Shown one piece after another: positions 7,832-14,999 of a DNA stretch of 32,797 nt. The position numbers and the translations under genes are program-made. The stretch is from Desulfobacterales bacterium (lineage in GTDB: Bacteria; Desulfobacterota; Desulfobacteria; Desulfobacterales; JAOZSB01), in the NCBI GenBank assembly GCA_029939895.1, contig JAOZSB010000004.1, positions 1 to 32,797 on the forward strand. The letters are read 5' to 3'. Each line of letters opens with the position of its first letter. Position 1 is the stretch's first letter. Below the pieces are notes generated by a model that saw nothing but the letters and a program-made list of their open reading frames with translations, made no database searches and was not told the origin of the DNA.

Positions 7832-8692
7832 ATGGCTCAAGATAGAGCAGCAAAAATTACAGCCATATGCCCGGATTGTGGGCAAAATTATACAATGCCT
7901 TCTGCTATGAGCGGTCGCAAGGTTAAATGCACAAAATGTTCAAAAATTTTCAAGCCAGCCGATTATCTGGAAAAAAGTGCTGATGCACCTGAAGTTAAGG
8001 AAGTATCTGTAAAAGAGGAAACTCCCTCCCTGTCTCCAGCCAGGGACACGGATTCGGCAGACTCTGTGCCTGAGACCGATGAAGATGTATTAAAACTCGA
8101 AATTGATGATGCCGGGACACCGCAGGAAGAACCCGAAATATCAATGGAAGTACCGGAAATAACAATGGAAGTGCCGGAAATAACAATAGAAGTACCGGAA
8201 ATCGCAATGGAAGAGCCGGAAATCACAATGGAAGAATCAGCAGTCACAGCCAGAGAACCTGAAATAGCAATGCCGGAAGAAGATGCCCTTACAATGGCAG
8301 ATGATGATGATGAAATATCTGACCAGGCTATCAAGGTTGTTTATGATAATATTGAAACAGAGATAGAGCCACCTGCTGCGCCAATGGCTACCCAGGTGTT
8401 ATCAAGAAGCCAGAACCTTACGCCTTGCCCGGACTGTGGCAGGCAGATCTCAAAACGAGCACTTACATGCCTTAGCTGCGGATGCCCCATTCAAACACCG
8501 GAAGTGCAACATGTTCCGGCAGTGGCTGGTGAAGGCATTGTGGCAGTTCAGGAAGATGAAACTCAATGGAAGTCAAAGGGACTCAAACCCAAATGTCCTT
8601 TATGCCGATCTCCCAAAACTGTTCTGCATACAGTACCAGGCGACAGCATGGGCAAAACCTTACTTTGTAATGAGTGCAACTATAAATGGTAG
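7832..8692 (+). CDS. Triple zinc-ribbon protein with acidic heptad-repeat linker
   Basis: A 286-aa protein with three zinc-binding modules. Residues 8-41 are an MJ0042-type zinc ribbon (CPDCGQNY... GRKVKCTKC). Residues ~101-135 are five copies of a seven-residue acidic repeat, P-E-I-x-M-E-x. A second ribbon follows near 200 (CPDCGRQISKRALTCLSCGCPI), and a third closes the protein (CPLCRSP... LLCNECNYKW). There is no signal peptide. The low-complexity, strongly negative middle separates the metal-binding ends like a flexible spacer. The MJ0042 ribbon is common at the start of delta-proteobacterial proteins of unknown function; a role in protein-protein or nucleic-acid binding is only a guess. 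A good AAGGAG precedes the ATG. Confidence 0.75.
   Translation: MAQDRAAKITAICPDCGQNYTMPSAMSGRKVKCTKCSKIFKPADYLEKSADAPEVKEVSVKEETPSLSPARDTDSADSVPETDEDVLKLEIDDAGTPQEEPEISMEVPEITMEVPEITIEVPEIAMEEPEITMEESAVTAREPEIAMPEEDALTMADDDDEISDQAIKVVYDNIETEIEPPAAPMATQVLSRSQNLTPCPDCGRQISKRALTCLSCGCPIQTPEVQHVPAVAGEGIVAVQEDETQWKSKGLKPKCPLCRSPKTVLHTVPGDSMGKTLLCNECNYKW
8132..8236 (+). repeat. Five 21-bp tandem repeats inside the zinc-ribbon gene
   Basis: Five adjacent 21-bp units encode PEISMEV, PEITMEV, PEITIEV, PEIAMEE and PEITMEE. The DNA copies are close to identical (CCGGAAATAACAATGGAAGT-like), suggesting recent expansion by slippage, with an isolated extra EPEIAMPEE copy downstream. Confidence 0.85.
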
Positions 8693-8877
8693 AGAATGTA
8701 AAGCTCTATTAACATTTGCTTTACAGGACTTTTGACGTTCAAAAGCCTATAGGTCGGCCATGCAGAAACTGGCGAAAAAAATTGGCAAAAAAAGATAATT
8801 TTTCCCTTTTAAAAATCATACGACCATGATAAACAATAAAAAGTTTTTTATAATTTTTTTTAAAAAAACAAATAACA

Positions 8878-8893
8878 TGCCACTCTGGTGGCA
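8878..8893. other. Small perfect hairpin upstream of the 85-aa membrane protein gene
   Basis: TGCCAC-TCTG-GTGGCA forms a 6-bp stem with a 4-nt loop 22 nt before the next start codon. It is followed by AAAATTAAAC rather than a T-run, so it is not a clear terminator on the + strand. Confidence 0.35.
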
Positions 8894-8914
8894 AAATTAA
8901 ACAAAGGTGTTTGA

Positions 8915-9172
8915 ATGTTTAAGCTCTCGCTGATAATCGACGGTATAATCTCCTTTTTCGTTGGGGGACTTATATTTCTGGTCGGAATTGGGGCGATTTT
9001 AGGCTGCGCAGGGGGATTGCTTCTGCTTCTTCTCGGCGGTCTGATCATAGTCTTTGGCATGATTGCCTTTGGCGACCTGATTAAAATTCAAGATAAGCCT
9101 GCAAAACAGGCAAACCCAAAGCCTGGCGATATTCAGTTGACCAAGCGCAATGGCAAATGGGTAATAGGATAG
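8915..9172 (+). CDS. Small membrane protein, 85 aa
   Basis: Residues ~5-28 and ~31-53 are two very hydrophobic, glycine-rich helices (FFVGGLIFLVGIGAILG and LLLLLLGGLIIVFGMIAFG), consistent with a helical hairpin in the inner membrane. The soluble tail (~30 residues) is basic and ends QLTKRNGKWVIG. No enzymatic motif is visible and I do not recognise the family. The start ATG is preceded by AAAGGTG. A bidirectional terminator follows at 9331, so it ends its transcription unit. Confidence 0.6.
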   Translation: MFKLSLIIDGIISFFVGGLIFLVGIGAILGCAGGLLLLLLGGLIIVFGMIAFGDLIKIQDKPAKQANPKPGDIQLTKRNGKWVIG

Positions 9173-9330
9173 GGCAAAGGAAGTAAATTGTGCCTGTCCG
9201 CTGGAGGCTGGCCGCTATCTTGTGGCTGTCGTTCCACTCCTGTTTTGCGTATTTTTTTCGGCTTATTCCAACACGCTTGAAAATTTAGCTTATTCCAAAT
9301 ATAATTTTAAAAAAAATCCAAAATAATAAT

Positions 9331-9370
9331 GCCCGCTTAAACTGTAAAAAGTTAAGCGGGCTTTAATTTT
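9331..9370 (+). terminator. Strong intrinsic terminator, probably bidirectional
   Basis: GCCCGCTTAA and TTAAGCGGGC form a perfect 10-bp stem around an 11-nt loop, followed by TTTAATTTTTTT. The other side is A-rich (AAAAAAAATCC), so it could also stop leftward transcription. It lies between convergent genes. Confidence 0.85.
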
Positions 9371-9374
9371 TTTA

Positions 9375-9415
9375 AAAAAGAAGTAATTACTTCCCAGATT
9401 TTTTTTACTTCTTTT
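9375..9415 (-). terminator. Second hairpin at the 3' end of the purine/polyamine operon
   Basis: AAAAGAAGTAA and TTACTTCTTTT pair perfectly over 11 bp with a ~19-nt loop. Leftward transcription leaving the AICAR formyltransferase gene meets this stem 25 nt after the stop, then a T-rich run. The stem is AT-rich, so it probably works with the GC-rich hairpin next to it. Confidence 0.55.
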
Positions 9416-9439
9416 CAAGTGGAAAGTTTACTAAAACTT

Positions 9440-10690
9440 CTAGTGCTTAAAGCTCCTCTGGCCTGTGTAAACCATTGTTACATCTGATTCGTTGCATGCT
9501 TCTATTACCTGATAGTCATTACCGGAACCGCCAGGCTGTACCACCGATGTGACACCTTCATTTATGCCAACATCAACGCCGTCCCTGAATGGAAAAAATG
9601 CATCACTTACCATGGCAGAACCAGTCAGCCCGCCATTGACTTTGGCGACCCTTTCATCAATATCCCTTTTCTTGTCCTCATCAGCAAGCTCATTATAAGA
9701 GATTGCATTTTCTTCAAAACAGTATCTGTCTGCAAGCTTGCGGTATGCCTTGTCCCTGGCTATTTCTGCAACACCGACTCTGTCCTGCTCGCCAGTGCCT
9801 ATGCCTACGGTTACGAGGTCTTTTACAAAAATTACGGAATTGGAAGTAACACCGGATTCAACCAGCCACCCGAAAAGTAAATCCTCAAGCTCGCCCGCGG
9901 TTGGTTCTCGATTGATTTTGTATTTTTTATCCTTGTAAATCGTCTCGGCTATTGTAAGGTCTGCTGTGGAGCGTGATTTTGGAACAAAGGAGAGCTGTGC
10001 AATTATACCGCCATCTATGAGGGATTTGAAATCAACAAACCGCTGGCCAACAAAATTGCTCAGGTTGTCGGCATTCCCGATTTTTATTACCCGCAGGTTT
10101 TTCTTTCTTGAAAGGATATCAAGTGCGCCTTCCTCAAACTCCGGTGCCACAACAACCTCGGCATACTGGTTGGAGATCGCTTCGGCAGTGGCTTTGTCAA
10201 GGGAGCGGTTCACGGCAATGCACCCGCCAAAGGCTGCCACACGGTCAGCCATGTACGCCTTTGAGTATGCATCTTCCAATGTAGAAGACATTGCCACACC
10301 ACAGGGGTTGTTGTGCTTTACAATTACTGCTGTTGGTTTTCCCGGCAAGTAGCGCAGGATATTTAATGCATTATCTGCATCGGTTAAATTAGTTTTTCCA
10401 GGGTGCTTGCCAGACTGCAAAAGCTCGATGTCCGAGGCAAGATGTTTACCCGGCGCAATGGTCTCGGTTTCGCCTATGATTAAATTACCGTTCACCAGGC
10501 GATACAAAGCAGCTTCCTGGCCTGGGTTTTCACCATAACGAAGGCCCTTGTCCACGTTATCAATTGTCCAGCTCACCTTGTCATAAAACAGGGTCTGACG
10601 CTTATCGCCATCCACAAAGCTTACTTCCATGTTTGGCGGAAAGTTATCATCCATTATGGTTCTATACATTTTTTTTAAGTCTTCGGCCAT
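9440..10690 (-). CDS. purH: AICAR formyltransferase (separate PurH C-terminal activity)
   Basis: This 416-aa enzyme transfers a formyl group from 10-formyltetrahydrofolate to AICAR to give FAICAR, the step before IMP. In most bacteria it is the C-terminal part of bifunctional PurH; here it stands alone. Visible motifs are LRYGENPGQEAALY, the catalytic IVKHNNPCGVA, DRVAAFGGCIAVN, LLFGWLVESGVTSNSVIF and the late PGGSGNDYQVIEAC. The ATG has AGGGAGAG ahead of it. The matching IMP cyclohydrolase lies 123 nt upstream in the same direction. Both halves have their own start, stop and ribosome binding site, so this is a true split rather than a frameshifted purH. The symbol refers to the function only. 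Confidence 0.93.
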   Translation of the reverse strand: MAEDLKKMYRTIMDDNFPPNMEVSFVDGDKRQTLFYDKVSWTIDNVDKGLRYGENPGQEAALYRLVNGNLIIGETETIAPGKHLASDIELLQSGKHPGKTNLTDADNALNILRYLPGKPTAVIVKHNNPCGVAMSSTLEDAYSKAYMADRVAAFGGCIAVNRSLDKATAEAISNQYAEVVVAPEFEEGALDILSRKKNLRVIKIGNADNLSNFVGQRFVDFKSLIDGGIIAQLSFVPKSRSTADLTIAETIYKDKKYKINREPTAGELEDLLFGWLVESGVTSNSVIFVKDLVTVGIGTGEQDRVGVAEIARDKAYRKLADRYCFEENAISYNELADEDKKRDIDERVAKVNGGLTGSAMVSDAFFPFRDGVDVGINEGVTSVVQPGGSGNDYQVIEACNESDVTMVYTGQRSFKH

Positions 10691-10722
10691 TTTACTCTCC
10701 CTAAATTTTTATTGTCCGTCAC

Positions 10723-10760
10723 TATTGGTATGAAAGAAACCGTAAATACTTACAACTCTT
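10723..10760. repeat. Dispersed 30-bp intergenic repeat, copy 2, with inverted repeat
   Basis: TATT-G-GTATGAAAGAAA-CCG-TAAATACTTA (10723-10752) matches 5077-5106 at 27 of 30 positions. This copy also carries ATGAAAG (10730-10736) and CTTTCAT (about 10757-10763), an inverted pair that could fold into a stem in the gap between the two PurH-activity genes. Confidence 0.5.
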
Positions 10761-10813
10761 TCATATTTTGTTGTGGGCAAAAAATAAACACATAAATAGT
10801 CTGCCTGTGGCAG

Positions 10814-11476
10814 TTAGTACAGGTTTTCAATTCCACGGGTGTTCAAGAACTCTGCAATTGTTGTATCATAAAGTGCAGTATGGGAAAATGCTTTCTTAGC
10901 CAGGTTCCAGCGCAGTTCAATGGGGATTGAGCCGTTGTTGTCTTCAAGTGAGGTTATGATTGCCTTGTAATCACCCGGGTTAACCACGGATGCCACCCTT
11001 AGAAAATTTTTGGCAGATGCACGGATCATGCAGGGACCTCCAATGTCAATATTACTTCTTGCCATCTCCACGGTTACACCCTGCTTTGCAATTGTTTCTG
11101 CAAATGGATAAAGATTTACTACAACCATATCAATTGCAACTGCATCTGTTCTTTTCAGGTCATCCTGGTGTGAGTCATTGTATGTCTCTGTCAAAATTCC
11201 AAGATAGATTTTGAAGTCAAGCGTCTTTACAAGGCCACCCTGTGTTTCTGGCTGACCTGTGTAGTCGGAAACCTGGGTAAGGTTTTTGCCTGCATTACTT
11301 CCCAGAATCTCGCTGATTTTCCCGAATGTTCCGCCAGTAGAAAATATCTTTATTTCAGGATTGATCTGTACCAGTTTTGGGATAAATTCTTCCAGGCCAG
11401 ACTTGTCTGACACACTGATAAGAATGTTTTTTACTTCTACAAGGTCATCAACTTTTTCTACAATGTTTAAACTCAT
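10814..11476 (-). CDS. purH: IMP cyclohydrolase (separate PurH N-terminal activity)
   Basis: A 220-aa MGS-like domain enzyme that closes FAICAR to IMP, the last step of de novo purine synthesis. It shows ILISVSDKSGLEEF, FSTGGTFGKI, SDYTGQPETQGGLVKTLDFKIYLGIL, VVVNLYPF and NIDIGGPCMIRASAKN, all typical of PurH residues ~1-200. The protein ends naturally after a C-terminal helix (TTIAEFLNTRG). Its ATG follows AGAGGTAG and lies 6 nt downstream of the HD-domain gene stop, so the two are surely co-transcribed. The formyltransferase half follows after 123 nt. The ~15-residue N-terminal extension before NILISV is slightly longer than usual. Confidence 0.93.
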   Translation of the reverse strand: MSLNIVEKVDDLVEVKNILISVSDKSGLEEFIPKLVQINPEIKIFSTGGTFGKISEILGSNAGKNLTQVSDYTGQPETQGGLVKTLDFKIYLGILTETYNDSHQDDLKRTDAVAIDMVVVNLYPFAETIAKQGVTVEMARSNIDIGGPCMIRASAKNFLRVASVVNPGDYKAIITSLEDNNGSIPIELRWNLAKKAFSHTALYDTTIAEFLNTRGIENLY

Positions 11477-11482
11477 TTTTTT

Positions 11483-12154
11483 CTACCTCTTCCCTTCGTG
11501 TTCTTCTATAAACTGATTGAAAAAATCCTCCATAAAAGCATGGCGGCTTTCTGCAAGGCGTATACCCTCCTGGGTGAGCATCTTGTCTTTTACTTTTTTC
11601 AGCTTGACCGAATACTCCCGAAAGCCGGTATCATCCTGGCTGTAAGGTTTTGTCTGTTCAATGTTTTCTATGTTTTTGTTGTGGAGACTTGCACCAACTT
11701 CTCCTGCAAAAAGGTATGTCCTGGCGATTCCAACAGCTCCGATAGAATCGAGCTTGTCAGCATCAAAGAGAATTTTTGCTTCTCTGGTACCAGGAACTTT
11801 ATTTCCCCTGAATCGGTGCGAAATAATACAATGTATTATATTCTCCTTCTGGTCAATTGACAGGGGCAGGTCCTTAATGATTTTTTTTGCAGTTTCCGCC
11901 CCTTCTTCAGCATGGCATATTGTCCCGCCGGATGCGTCCTGGGATGCTCTCCCAATATCGTGGAGAAGGACTGCGATTTCAAGTACTACTTCATCTGCTT
12001 CTTCTTTTTCGGCTATCAATTTTGAGAGTTTAACAACCCTTAATGTATGATCCCAGGCGTGGCTCGACCTGGCATTTGACATAAGCCTTTTGGCGCGATC
12101 TCTGACGGTTGTAACAAGTTCGCTGGTGTTTGAATTTTCTTTTCCATCATACAT
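11483..12154 (-). CDS. HD-domain phosphohydrolase
   Basis: A protein of about 223 aa with the metal-binding HD signature: SHAWDHTLRV (first His), LLHDIGR (HD), IISHRFRG and FDADKLDSIGAVGIAR (final Asp). It resembles the YedJ-type group of predicted nucleotide or phosphate-ester hydrolases, whose substrates are mostly unknown. I prefer the ATG at 12154 (MYDGKENS) over the ORF-track start at 12202: GGAGC sits about 10 nt ahead of it, and the start then overlaps the spermidine synthase stop by 8 bases (ATGTATGA), a classic coupling arrangement. It lies between polyamine and purine genes, which might hint at nucleotide housekeeping, but this is speculative. Confidence 0.82.
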   Translation of the reverse strand: MYDGKENSNTSELVTTVRDRAKRLMSNARSSHAWDHTLRVVKLSKLIAEKEEADEVVLEIAVLLHDIGRASQDASGGTICHAEEGAETAKKIIKDLPLSIDQKENIIHCIISHRFRGNKVPGTREAKILFDADKLDSIGAVGIARTYLFAGEVGASLHNKNIENIEQTKPYSQDDTGFREYSVKLKKVKDKMLTQEGIRLAESRHAFMEDFFNQFIEEHEGKR

Positions 12155-13049
12155 AAAGCTTTGCTCCGTCCCATTGTTCAAAGGTGTCGATAATTCCCTC
12201 AAGATTGTTTTTCATAAACTCCGGCAACATAAATGAAGCAAAATGAACACCAGGGTTGTAGTATTTTGTTTTTAATTTTGATTTTTCAAATCTTGTCTGG
12301 TCAAAATTCTTGATCGGACAAAGATTATTTGACGCAAAACCAAAGCTCCACGCACCGCCAGGGTAGGTCAGGTTTGTGAAAAGATACACATGGAGCCTTT
12401 TGAAAAAATTCTTCTGGCTCGACAACATCGACACCTGAACAGGCGCATCATAAAATGGTGATTCTGCCTGTGTTATAAGTATGCCGCTGGTGCTTAAAAT
12501 TTTTGAAACGTCCTCATAAAAATCATCGCTGAATAGCGGCTCAGCCGGGCCGATCGGGTCGGTGGAGTCGATTATCACAATGTCGAAAATCTCGTCTGTG
12601 CTGGCAACATATTTTACTCCATCGCCAATCAAAAGTTCCCGGCGAGGGTCGTCAAGGGCGCAGCTCACAGATGGAAAATGCTTTTTGCAGGCATCTACTA
12701 CCATCTCGTCAATTTCAACCATTACTACCTTTTCAGCACAGTCATGCCTTAAAACCTCACGGGCGGTTCCACCGTCACCACCGCCGATTATAAGTATTTT
12801 TTTTGGGTTCGGGTGGCAGAACATCGGCACATGGGCTATCATCTCATGATATATGAATTCATCACGCTCCGACAGCATGATAAGGCCGTCGTTTAAAAGC
12901 ATGTTGCCGTGGCCCTGGGTGCTGACCACCTCAACCTTCTGAAATTCACTTTTTCCAGAAAACAGAATTTTATCTATCTTAAATGTCAGCCCGGATACAC
13001 CTTGATGAACCTCAGTGACCCATGAACCATTTTTGTTTTCTTTGCGCAT
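12147..13049 (-). CDS. speE: Spermidine synthase
   Basis: Aminopropyltransferase that uses decarboxylated SAM to convert putrescine to spermidine. It has the SAM-type fold signature IIGGGDGGTAREVLRH, VEIDEMVVDACKKHFP, the acidic LIGDGVKY and the substrate-binding DSTDPIGPAEPLFS; TYPGGAWSFGFAS and TKYYNPGVHFASFMLP complete the family pattern. The chosen ATG at 13049 (MRKENKNGSWVTE) agrees with the start of B. subtilis SpeE. The ORF-track start at 13094 is a TTG that would give 15 more residues, and it lies only 9 nt after the preceding stop, so it remains possible. The gene directly follows the SAM decarboxylase that makes its co-substrate. Confidence 0.95.
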   Translation of the reverse strand: MRKENKNGSWVTEVHQGVSGLTFKIDKILFSGKSEFQKVEVVSTQGHGNMLLNDGLIMLSERDEFIYHEMIAHVPMFCHPNPKKILIIGGGDGGTAREVLRHDCAEKVVMVEIDEMVVDACKKHFPSVSCALDDPRRELLIGDGVKYVASTDEIFDIVIIDSTDPIGPAEPLFSDDFYEDVSKILSTSGILITQAESPFYDAPVQVSMLSSQKNFFKRLHVYLFTNLTYPGGAWSFGFASNNLCPIKNFDQTRFEKSKLKTKYYNPGVHFASFMLPEFMKNNLEGIIDTFEQWDGAKLYV

Positions 13050-13103
13050 AATCTTTGTTTTAACTTTTTTGTTTGAAAAATTTCTTATATCCAAAAATGA
13101 AAC

Positions 13104-14051
13104 TCAATCTTTTTTTACAAAATTTAAAAATGATACACAATATCCACAGTCAAATTCATTAAAGCTTTTTTCTGTTTTGCAAAACATCGGGAACTGCTTT
13201 GTTTCGGCTGTCGGTCTGTAAAGTGAATCATGGAGTTGCAGGAATTTTTCTTCCCTGCTTGTGGTTAAAACCAGGGAAAAGCGTTCCGGTTTAAAAACTG
13301 AAAGCAGCATATCAATTTTTGCATCATAATTATTTTCTATCACGTTGGTCTCGAAGCTGGCATATGAACCCGCCCTTTGGGGCGTTACATGGATTGTGCA
13401 GTAATTTTCACCCTGCACGCCGTTCATGGAGTAACCAGAGGGAGTAAAGAAGTAATCGTCTGTTTCCATCCCGCTATAGAGGCTTTCAATTTTGCTTAGT
13501 GCCTGGTTTCTCTGTCTGTTTGCAGAAAAAATTTCCTCTGCTTCCCTGGTGATTCCATTCATTAAAATCTCAAAGGTTGCGTCTTCACTGGGCGTGTACG
13601 ATGGCTGGTTTGAATAAAAAACATGCACATGGTCGTAATTGGCAGGCCCAAGCCGATAGCTTTTTCCGGGGAGGTAGTCTGCTATCTCTTCAATATCTTC
13701 TTCAAAGTTTGATGGCTGCGCTCCCGGGTACATGAGATTTTTTCTCTCATAAAATACAAGTGCTGCATTGTCTTTGCCTATCACCTTGATCGCTTCTGGT
13801 ATGGCCTTTACAAGAGAAGTCTTTCCGCATGTGATTAGCAGAACCCTGTCGTCCCACACAAAAAGGCTGGATTCAGACAAAAGAAATGCATCAATTTTTG
13901 TTGTGTGCAGGTGGCTGATGATGTGCGAACCACTGGCCAGTGCCACGCGCTCCCATGCAGCTTTATCTGCCCTGATGGACGGGTTTTTAGAGGCCAGGAT
14001 TATCTCCAGCTTTTTTTCAGGGCCTTCAAATGTAGTAGTCGATGTTGCCAT
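13104..14051 (-). CDS. Eukaryotic-type S-adenosylmethionine decarboxylase proenzyme
   Basis: This 315-aa protein matches the long AdoMetDC of eukaryotes (Pfam SAM_decarbox), not the short bacterial SpeD. Compared from memory with the human enzyme: FEGPEKKLE keeps Glu9 and Glu12 (human 8 and 11); LSESSLF gives the self-cleavage site Glu60-Ser61, where Ser61 would become the pyruvoyl group (human Ser68); Cys75 in TCGKTSL matches human Cys82; GYSMNG gives Ser208 (human 229); TIHVTP gives His221 (human 243). FYERKNLM, LEILM-like FEILMNG and SYASFETNVIE are also shared, and the C-terminus keeps a FxxSFxxFVKK-like end. The product feeds the adjacent spermidine synthase. No intron-like break exists and base composition is like the neighbours, so any transfer is old. 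Confidence 0.92.
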   Translation of the reverse strand: MATSTTTFEGPEKKLEIILASKNPSIRADKAAWERVALASGSHIISHLHTTKIDAFLLSESSLFVWDDRVLLITCGKTSLVKAIPEAIKVIGKDNAALVFYERKNLMYPGAQPSNFEEDIEEIADYLPGKSYRLGPANYDHVHVFYSNQPSYTPSEDATFEILMNGITREAEEIFSANRQRNQALSKIESLYSGMETDDYFFTPSGYSMNGVQGENYCTIHVTPQRAGSYASFETNVIENNYDAKIDMLLSVFKPERFSLVLTTSREEKFLQLHDSLYRPTAETKQFPMFCKTEKSFNEFDCGYCVSFLNFVKKD

Positions 14052-14078
14052 GTAAAAATCCAGGTACTTATTACGATA

Positions 14079-14774
14079 TTACAGCGTCATTAGTGATTTA
14101 AAGCGTTCAAACTCGGTCACGCAGGGAAGTCCCTGCTTGTTGAACAGTGCAATCATTGGCTCCTGATTGAATCGCAGGAACGGGTTCACTTCAAGCTCAT
14201 CTTTAATGGTAGACTTCACGCTGTATGGTGTATATTTTTCCATAAAGTCGTCAATTTTGGGGTTGGATGGCTCAAGGGTTCTTGCGTAGGCAATGGAATC
14301 ATCAACATAATCATGGCCCGAATACACGATTGTTTCCCCTGGCAGTTCCATGAGCATTTTTAAGGATTTGAAGTATCCATTCAGGTCGCCAGTAAAGCAG
14401 TTGCCGATTGTTCCGTTGAACAGGGTATCCCCGGAGATAAGGAAGCCATCATAGTGGAAGCACACAGAATCCTCTGTATGACCGGGTGTGTGGAGTATGC
14501 TGATTGTCTGCCCGTCAAGCTCCACCTGTTTATCTTTTATCAGCTCATCCATGCTTTTGTGCTGTGCGCCTGCCTCGGCCGTCAGTTCCTTTGTGCCGAT
14601 TGTGTGGTCAAAATGATTATGAGTGTTTGCTGTCAGCTCAATTTTGATGCTGCTTTTTTGTGCAAAATCGAGAATCGGATAAACAGCCCCACCGTCAATG
14701 ACCAGGCCCTTTCCATTGGAATGGACAAGATATCCGAGATTGTCAGCATTAAATTTAAATTGTTCAACTTTCAT
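14079..14774 (-). CDS. MBL-fold hydrolase, glyoxalase II-like
   Basis: A 231-aa metallo-hydrolase with the glyoxalase II (hydroxyacylglutathione hydrolase) layout. THNHFDH binds the two metals, HTPGHTEDSVCF supplies the next histidine, SGDTLFNGTIGNCFTGD the bridging Asp, and YSGHDYVDDS the last histidine. A C-terminal segment with EVNPFLRFNQ resembles the substrate-binding extension of GloB. The thiol used in such anaerobes may not be glutathione, so the substrate is uncertain. It is the first gene of the leftward polyamine/purine run, with GAGGAAA ahead of its ATG and a predicted promoter at 14822-14850. The gap to the AdoMetDC start is 27 nt. Confidence 0.85.
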   Translation of the reverse strand: MKVEQFKFNADNLGYLVHSNGKGLVIDGGAVYPILDFAQKSSIKIELTANTHNHFDHTIGTKELTAEAGAQHKSMDELIKDKQVELDGQTISILHTPGHTEDSVCFHYDGFLISGDTLFNGTIGNCFTGDLNGYFKSLKMLMELPGETIVYSGHDYVDDSIAYARTLEPSNPKIDDFMEKYTPYSVKSTIKDELEVNPFLRFNQEPMIALFNKQGLPCVTEFERFKSLMTL

Positions 14775-14821
14775 GGTTTCCTCAAATGTTCAATGTTATC
14801 AGGCTGTCAGGTTTAATGGGC

Positions 14822-14850
14822 ATCTTAAAAACCAAACTTTTGATTTTCAA
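14822..14850 (-). promoter_or_regulatory. Predicted promoter of the polyamine/purine operon
   Basis: On the minus strand TTGAAA (14845-14850) and TAAGAT (14822-14827) are 17 bp apart, with about 48 nt from the -10 box to the glyoxalase II-like start. Confidence 0.5.
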
Positions 14851-14928
14851 GAAGAACACTACCTATGGCTGAGGAAATTTTCAAGTATTGTTTTCTATAT
14901 TTTTTGTTTCATAAACAAATAAAAAAAC

Positions 14929-14957
14929 TTTACACAAAATTGTTGTTGTAATAAATT
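14929..14957 (+). promoter_or_regulatory. Promoter-like element ahead of the orphan gene
   Basis: CTTTACACAAAA (14928-14939) contains a TTTACA -35-like box, with TAAATT 17 bp downstream. A closely similar segment occurs 955 bp further on, ahead of iorA. Confidence 0.45.
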
Positions 14958-14999
14958 TTTTTTGAGGTCGATTAGTTACGAGTGGAGAAAGAAGTGGAC

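Noticed and set aside
8132-8236. CRISPR-like short regular repeats
   Set aside because: They are contiguous coding heptad repeats in frame, without spacers.
10691-10813. purH as one gene broken by frameshift
   Set aside because: The gap is non-coding in all frames, and the formyltransferase half has its own good ribosome site and start.
14982-14999. GTG start of the orphan gene as given in the ORF track
   Set aside because: No Shine-Dalgarno ahead of it; its bases contain the GGAGAAAGAAG that serves the ATG at 15000.
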